This document shows, piece after piece, positions 58,238 to 64,000 of a stretch of 64,000 nucleotides of DNA. Position 1 is the first letter of the stretch. Every line of letters starts with the position of its first letter. The notes below the pieces were generated by a model. It did no database searches. It was given only the letters and a program-made list of their open reading frames with translations, and was not told the DNA's origin. Origin of the DNA: Metabacillus sp. FJAT-52054 (GTDB lineage Bacteria; Bacillota; Bacilli; Bacillales; Bacillaceae); assembly GCF_037201815.1 (NCBI RefSeq), contig NZ_CP147407.1:1302001-1366000 (forward strand), written 5' to 3'. Position numbers and translations under genes: made by a program.

Positions 58238-58284
58238 AACCCTCGGAATGCTTAAATGGAGCATCCCGGGGGTTTCTTTTTTTT
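58238..58284 (+). terminator. Hairpin with T run
   Basis: AAACCC-TCGG-ATGCT pairs with AGCAT-CCGG-GGGTTT, followed by C and eight T. No intact gene precedes it; it may have served a lost gene. From 58285 to 58440 nothing is seen. Confidence 0.7.
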
Positions 58285-58455
58285 CAATCCACTCAGCAGG
58301 ACTTAGTTTAAGATGACCGATCCGTTTCCTTTAAGAAGATGCTGCCAAATTCTCATGATTCTCAGCTCTAAATATAAGTGCCAAATGCCCATGCGCAAGT
58401 AAATAATTGGATATAGAATGAAAAGAAAATCGTAATTCTGTCAGGAGGAAGCTGG

Positions 58456-59988
58456 TTGAAAAAGAAAATGGTAGCGCTTACTCTGGTGTTTTCTTTAGTC
58501 TTTACTGCTGGTCCTGTAATAAATGTGAATGCTGTTGCTCAAACAATGGAAGAACAAGCAATGGTAAAAGGTGCTGTGAATGTATCGGAAACCTATTTTG
58601 ACGGGAAAAACGGCAGCTGGCTGACTACAAAGAATCCAAAGCAGTATGAGCAGGCTGTTTTGTATGGAAATCTTGGACTGGCCCCGTACAATTGGGGAAG
58701 TGCAGCAGACGGTACCGGGTGGCATCAAATGAATAAGCCGGCAGAAGTGAAGGGTATTCAGGTAACGGGTATGTTTGATGACGCTAAATTTGTTATCCGT
58801 GTACCGGACAATTGGAATGGAAAACTGGTGACGGCAGGAATTCCAGCCACGCGGAATGAAACGTCCACTGATTTGCTGTTTAGTGATTATGTACTGGAAA
58901 AAGGGTACGCTTTTGCCGCCATTGATAAAGGGACGCAGGGAGAAATCGATTCGGCTGATCCTTTTGCAAAAGTCAAAAATGCGCTGGTCAATGAAGATGA
59001 CAGTGTGGCTGAATGGCATGTGCGTTTCAGGCAGGTAACGAAGGCGGCTCAAAAATATTTGGCAGACAACTATCCGGACAAGCTCATCAAAGCACGTGAT
59101 AAAAAGAATCCTGCGAGTGATTTGATTAAAAAAGATCATAAAGTGCCTACATATGCCATCGGGATTTCAAATGGAGGATATGTTGTCAGGTATGCACTTG
59201 AGAACGACGGGCCTGAAAAAACCGGAGAGGCCCGTCTTTTTGACGGCGGAGTCGATTGGGAAGGCGTTTTATGGACGGCAAAGGAACCGAATCTGATCAG
59301 TTCGCTGACAACGGTGGTAAACAATGCGGATGAGGCACTTTACGGGCTGGGTGAATTGAAGGAAAAAGCAATGAGGCAAATGTATAAAGCAGGTCTGCCT
59401 AAAGGCTCTGAAAAGCTTTGGAGTTACCATGACCAGGTTTATTGGTTTGTGTCGCTGAATATATACCGTGACCATTTTGACCCGAATGCACCCGGCAGAA
59501 TTAATTGGAGAAACTATTTGAACTTTACGGCAGATGAGAAACGGGACCGCAGCTATGATTATATTTTCGAAGACTATGATTACAGCAGCCGTAAGAGAGA
59601 GGTTAAGAAAAACATCAGCAAAATTGCCAACACAGGAGATATTGAAGTGCCTCTAATCAGTTTCACAGGATCGCTTGATTCCCTCATTTTCCCGGACATT
59701 CATGCAAAAGGCTATGAGAACATGGTGAGATGGCAGGACAAAGAAAAATTCCATCGCCTTTATACTATTGAAGGCGGCAATCACGTAGACAGCCTGGTTT
59801 GGAACAAGCAAACGGATCCAGAGCAAAGACTGCAGCCATTATTGCCGTATGCGCATCAATCCTTTGATTTGCTGATAGATTGGGTGGAAAATAAGAAAAA
59901 CGCCCCTTCAAGCAGAACCATTCCATTGCCAAAAGACCCGGTCAAGGTGATTGATTTGAAAACAGGGAAGGAAACTGATCCCCGATAA
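58456..59988 (+). CDS. Secreted alpha/beta hydrolase (3-hydroxybutyrate-oligomer-hydrolase/tannase-like)
   Basis: A 510-residue exported protein. Residues 1-27 are a signal peptide ([20 protein letters not shown]). The nucleophile elbow is [15 protein letters not shown] (Ser near residue 236), and a late GNHVDSL gives the His. [20 protein letters not shown] likely holds the acid. The layout matches large secreted esterases such as D-(-)-3-hydroxybutyrate oligomer hydrolase and tannase-type enzymes. Substrate is not fixed. Start TTG 58456, seven bases after GGAGG. Single gene with a terminator. Confidence 0.75.
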   Translation: MKKKMVALTLVFSLVFTAGPVINVNAVAQTMEEQAMVKGAVNVSETYFDGKNGSWLTTKNPKQYEQAVLYGNLGLAPYNWGSAADGTGWHQMNKPAEVKGIQVTGMFDDAKFVIRVPDNWNGKLVTAGIPATRNETSTDLLFSDYVLEKGYAFAAIDKGTQGEIDSADPFAKVKNALVNEDDSVAEWHVRFRQVTKAAQKYLADNYPDKLIKARDKKNPASDLIKKDHKVPTYAIGISNGGYVVRYALENDGPEKTGEARLFDGGVDWEGVLWTAKEPNLISSLTTVVNNADEALYGLGELKEKAMRQMYKAGLPKGSEKLWSYHDQVYWFVSLNIYRDHFDPNAPGRINWRNYLNFTADEKRDRSYDYIFEDYDYSSRKREVKKNISKIANTGDIEVPLISFTGSLDSLIFPDIHAKGYENMVRWQDKEKFHRLYTIEGGNHVDSLVWNKQTDPEQRLQPLLPYAHQSFDLLIDWVENKKNAPSSRTIPLPKDPVKVIDLKTGKETDPR

Positions 59989-60000
59989 TAATAGATGACA

Positions 60001-60036
60001 ACAGCCTGGATGGAGAAAGAATCCAGGCTGTTATTT
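60001..60036 (+). terminator. Terminator after secreted hydrolase gene
   Basis: ACAGCCTGGAT (60001-60011) pairs with ATCCAGGCTGT (60021-60031), followed by TATTTG. Confidence 0.75.
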
Positions 60037-60139
60037 GTTGCTGGGATTAGGCGCTTAGTTTTGTTATGCGGAAATATTGTGTAGTATAGGGGTATCGCAG
60101 AAAAGAGAAGGTAAATTGGCTGCAGAAAGAAGGGGCTAC

Positions 60140-60751
60140 ATGGAAGAAGAGTACGAGCAGCTTATGAATATTCGGACAGGGATTCATTTAGAAGATATAA
60201 AGCAAAAAATGAATGTTCATTACAATCCCTATGAACCGACGCCCTACGCTGCTCTGGACATATTATTTCAGCAATATAAACTGGATAGCAGTGACCAAAT
60301 CGTAGACTTTGGGTGCGGGAAAGGACGGCTTGCTTTTTACATCCATTACTTTTTTCATGCAGCTGTAACGGGTGTTGAAATGAGTGAGGCGCTTTACAGT
60401 GAAGCCGTTGAAAATAAAGACTATTACGTGGAACAGGTTCCTGATGGGGAAGAGCAGATTCAATTCTGCTGCTGCCTCGCAGAAGAGTATGACATTCATC
60501 CGCTCGACAACCGCTTTTATTTTTTTAATCCATTTTCCATCCAGGTATTCTATAAAATCATTGGAAATATATTGCTCTCCATGGAGCAGTCAGGTAGAGA
60601 TGTAGAACTGGTATTATATTATCCTTCAGAAGAGTACATTATGTTTCTGGAAAACCAGACAATTTTTGAGTTGAAAGAAGAAATTCAGCTCCCTGGTTTG
60701 TATGAGAATAATCCCTCGGAGAAGTTTTTGGTTTACTGGGTTCCATATTAG
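60140..60751 (+). CDS. SAM-dependent methyltransferase-like protein
   Basis: A 203-residue class I methyltransferase. DQIVDFGCGKGRLAFYIHYF is motif I (SAM-binding Gly loop) and VTGVEMSEALYSEAVENKDY is the acidic motif II. RFYFFNPFSIQVFYKIIGNI holds the NPF sequence in the position of motif IV. The NPF points to an N- or small-molecule methyltransferase, target unknown. I prefer ATG 60140 (AAGGGG upstream) over the longer frame from 60077. Confidence 0.8.
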   Translation: MEEEYEQLMNIRTGIHLEDIKQKMNVHYNPYEPTPYAALDILFQQYKLDSSDQIVDFGCGKGRLAFYIHYFFHAAVTGVEMSEALYSEAVENKDYYVEQVPDGEEQIQFCCCLAEEYDIHPLDNRFYFFNPFSIQVFYKIIGNILLSMEQSGRDVELVLYYPSEEYIMFLENQTIFELKEEIQLPGLYENNPSEKFLVYWVPY

Positions 60752-60810
60752 ATTGTGGTGAAGCCAGGTTTCCACTCAAATCTGAGAAGGATTAAACAAC
60801 GTTAATAATC

Positions 60811-60849
60811 CTTCAGTAAATAGAGGTTTATTAATCCCTTTTACTGAAG
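60811..60849. repeat. Inverted repeat before DinB gene
   Basis: CTTCAGTAAA (60811-60820) and TTTACTGAAG (60840-60849) are perfect 10-bp arms, 19 bases apart. It may be a hairpin ending the methyltransferase transcript or an operator for the DinB gene. Confidence 0.4.
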
Positions 60850-60884
60850 CAGTCTTTATATCTTTGTTATAGGCGGGTGTTGTG

Positions 60885-61373
60885 ATGCTGCACCATGAAT
60901 ATGAGTGGGTCCGGCAAACCAGAAAAATTCTATTGGATTATTGCAAAGAAATAAACCCTGTTCATCTTAATCAATTAAATGGTTTCGGTTGGCAGAGTAT
61001 AAGAGACACATTTGTACATACAGCAGATTGCTACGTGGCATGGCTTGGATCATTTGTTTTATTGAAGACTAAAAAACCACTTACACCTAAGGAAGAATTA
61101 AATCATTATGGTTTAGAAGAAATCACGCTTCGATTTGAGCAAGTGGATAAAATTGTCATGGAGTTATTAGAGCATCATGGTCATAACTTGAATGTGCAAA
61201 TTGAGAGAGAGATCCCTTGGAGAGAAGCTTCTGAACGAATTTCGATTACTCCTGGCAAACTGCTGGCGCACGCCATTACTCACGAGTTTCATCACAAAGG
61301 TCAAATAGCAGCGATGCTCCGGGAGATGGGGTATGAACCTCCTAATACAGATATTTTAGGAACAGATGATTAA
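60885..61373 (+). CDS. DinB-family putative metal-dependent protein (intact paralogue)
   Basis: A 162-residue four-helix DinB protein. The metal ligands appear as H in DTFVHTADCYVAWLG, and HAITHEFHHKGQIAAMLREM (two His). WQSIRDTFVHTADCYVAWL is close to the broken gene at 41069 (WGSIRNLHVHVAMCYQAWL), so the two are paralogues. Function unknown. Start ATG 60885 or GTG 60882; the ribosome site is weak (GGCGGGTG). Confidence 0.82.
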   Translation: MLHHEYEWVRQTRKILLDYCKEINPVHLNQLNGFGWQSIRDTFVHTADCYVAWLGSFVLLKTKKPLTPKEELNHYGLEEITLRFEQVDKIVMELLEHHGHNLNVQIEREIPWREASERISITPGKLLAHAITHEFHHKGQIAAMLREMGYEPPNTDILGTDD

Positions 61374-61406
61374 ATTTTGTTTTTTGGTAATGGAAAGGAT
61401 AGCATA

Positions 61407-61436
61407 AGAAAGGCTTGGAATCATCCAAGCCTTTCT
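61407..61436. terminator. Hairpin between DinB and opuCD
   Basis: AGAAAGGCTTGG (61407-61418) pairs perfectly with CCAAGCCTTTCT (61425-61436). T runs are weak on both sides. Confidence 0.65.
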
Positions 61437-61455
61437 ACTGTGCTGTTTATGCCTA

Positions 61456-62157
61456 TTATGAAGTACGGACTTCTGAAGGGGCAGTGTTTTCTGAACCGCT
61501 GCTCCATATCTTTTTCTTTTTAGCCGGTGAAAGAACCTTTTCAAGCCAGCCTAAAAGCAAGTCAGCCAGAACAGCCATCAAAGCTGTCGGTATGGCTCCA
61601 GCCAATATAATCGCCGTCCCGTTTGTAGCATTTGTTCCGCGCACTATGATGTCACCCAGTCCGCCTGCCCCTACAAATGTTCCGATGGCGGTGATCCCGA
61701 TTGCGATAACCAGTGCAGTACGAAGTCCTGCCATGATGACCGATAGCGAGAGCGGCAATTCGACCATCGTCAGAATCTGAAGCTTTGTCATCCCCATTGC
61801 TTTACCGGATTCTAAATATGCATTTTCGATGCTCACAATCCCGGTATATGTGTTCCGGATGATCGGGAGAAGCGAATAGAAGAATAATGATAGAATGACT
61901 GTATTGACTCCAAGACCCATTACAAGCATTAGGACAGCAAGCATGGCAAGCGCCGGAATCGTTTGTATGACATTAGTTATGGAAAAAATCCACTTGCTGA
62001 GCTTTCGATATCGGGCAATGAAAATCCCGGTGGGAATCCCAACAATGGCTGCGAAAAATACCCCGTAGGCAGACATGAGGAAGTGACGGTAAAATTCATG
62101 GAGCACATAGGCTCCATTCTGGGAATAATACGTCCAAAGCTGCTCCAGCACATTCAT
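61456..62157 (-). CDS. opuCD: Osmoprotectant ABC transporter permease OpuCD
   Basis: A 233-residue permease of the glycine betaine/choline OpuC system, with five or six helices. GIPTGIFIARYRKLSKWIFS, NVIQTIPALAMLAVLMLVMG, PIIRNTYTGIVSIENAYLES and GKAMGMTKLQILTMVELPLS (ATPase-docking loop) are OpuC/ProW signatures. ATG 62157 has TTGGAGG upstream; a longer frame overlaps opuCC. It is the last gene of the opuCABCD operon. Confidence 0.92.
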   Translation of the reverse strand: MNVLEQLWTYYSQNGAYVLHEFYRHFLMSAYGVFFAAIVGIPTGIFIARYRKLSKWIFSITNVIQTIPALAMLAVLMLVMGLGVNTVILSLFFYSLLPIIRNTYTGIVSIENAYLESGKAMGMTKLQILTMVELPLSLSVIMAGLRTALVIAIGITAIGTFVGAGGLGDIIVRGTNATNGTAIILAGAIPTALMAVLADLLLGWLEKVLSPAKKKKIWSSGSENTAPSEVRTS

Positions 62158-62174
62158 GTAAAACACCTCCAATT

Positions 62175-63762
<1,588 letters not shown>

Positions 63763-63780
63763 GCGGAAGCCTCCTTTCTA

Positions 63781-63999
63781 TTAAGATGAAACAACATGAA
63801 TTTCCTCGTCACCCCAAATGGAATCATACACAATATCCACCAGGCTCGCTCTGGTCACAATGCCGACCAGGCGCTTATTTTCATCGACAACAGGGACATA
63901 TTTCATCCCTCTTTTTAGGATTTTCCTCACCGTGTCCCGAACCAGTGTATCTTTTTGAACAGTAAATACTTCAGTGTTAAGGACATCGCCAACGAAGGT
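63781..63999 (-). CDS. opuCA: Osmoprotectant ABC transporter ATPase OpuCA (C-terminal end)
   Basis: The last 72 residues of the ATPase; the rest lies beyond the window. It is a CBS domain: DVLNTEVFTVQKDTLVRDTV, RKILKRGMKYVPVVDENKRL, VGIVTRASLVDIVYDSIWGD. In OpuA/OpuC ATPases the CBS pair senses ionic strength or c-di-AMP. Order opuCA-CB-CC-CD is as in B. subtilis. Confidence 0.88.
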   Translation of the reverse strand, partial: TFVGDVLNTEVFTVQKDTLVRDTVRKILKRGMKYVPVVDENKRLVGIVTRASLVDIVYDSIWGDEEIHVVSS

Positions 64000-64000
64000 T

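Noticed and set aside
58031-58264. 77-codon minus-strand frame with Arg/Tyr repeats
   Set aside because: The repeated RYRREFARNRHKSARYRQ is the translation of the 21-bp GTCGAT array. No conserved domain or start signal is seen.
60077-60139. Longer N-terminus for the methyltransferase
   Set aside because: The extra 21 codons lack a ribosome site and the added sequence (CSIGVSQKREGKLAAERRGY) is not typical of the fold.

Overview
The window comes from an endospore-forming member of the Bacillaceae. It carries a full set of Bacillus-type spore coat genes, spoVIF, a YjcZ-type spore peptide, S-box (SAM-I) riboswitches and an OpuC osmoprotectant transporter. From about 1 to 17.6 kb the gene order largely follows the B. 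subtilis fabI-cotO-cotZYXWV-yjcA-spoVIF-yjcD-yjcF-yjcG-yjcH-metI-metC segment. purU and a small HTH/membrane-protein operon sit between fabI and cotO. Names given here rest on recognising protein motifs and gene order, not on database searches.

Layout. 0-3 kb: end of fabI, an autoregulated-looking HTH operon, purU, cotO. 3-7.6 kb: spore coat cluster cotZ, cotY, cotX, cotW, cotV, then yjcA, several tiny spore peptides and spoVIF; seven of these carry a recognisable sigma-K-like promoter. 7.6-8.5 kb: a non-coding array of eight 103-bp units built from about 44 GTCCGATA-like boxes. 8.6-17.6 kb: yjcD helicase, csaA, a DUF421 protein, yjcF/G/H, two REP-like elements, and a SAM riboswitch controlling metI-metC. 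17.7-30 kb: accessory genes (DinB, two DUF4183 proteins, MFS exporter, DsbA-like protein, tRNA-Val, FAD monooxygenase, DUF202 protein, acetyltransferases). This stretch also holds a large secreted M14 carboxypeptidase preceded by a second, complete SAM-I riboswitch.

30-38 kb: a LysR gene diverges from a seven-gene operon for 4-hydroxyphenylacetate (homoprotocatechuate) breakdown: a DapA-family aldolase-like gene, hpaE, hpaB, hpaD, two FAH-family hpaG genes and hpaF. A cre-like site lies in the control region. 38-49 kb: DUF3243 protein, amidase, epimerase, universal stress protein, a broken DinB gene, an efflux MFS gene behind a leader terminator, an FAD oxidase with a membrane partner, an XRE/PAS-like pair, an ArsR-DUF606 efflux-type operon and a flavodoxin-fold reductase. 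49-57 kb: a pseudo-receiver/GGDEF protein, then a LacI-controlled sugar operon (glycogen-debranching-type glycosidase, binding protein, two permeases; no ATPase). 57-64 kb: gene debris, a small second phased repeat array, a secreted esterase-like protein, a methyltransferase, an intact DinB protein and the opuC operon, cut by the window end.

The most unusual items are the sequence-distinct intergenic arrays whose short boxes repeat at about 20.5-21 bp or twice that (two or four helical turns), and the SAM-I riboswitch on the carboxypeptidase gene. Tandem dimers of a mobile-element-like repeat with a one-base junction are also notable.
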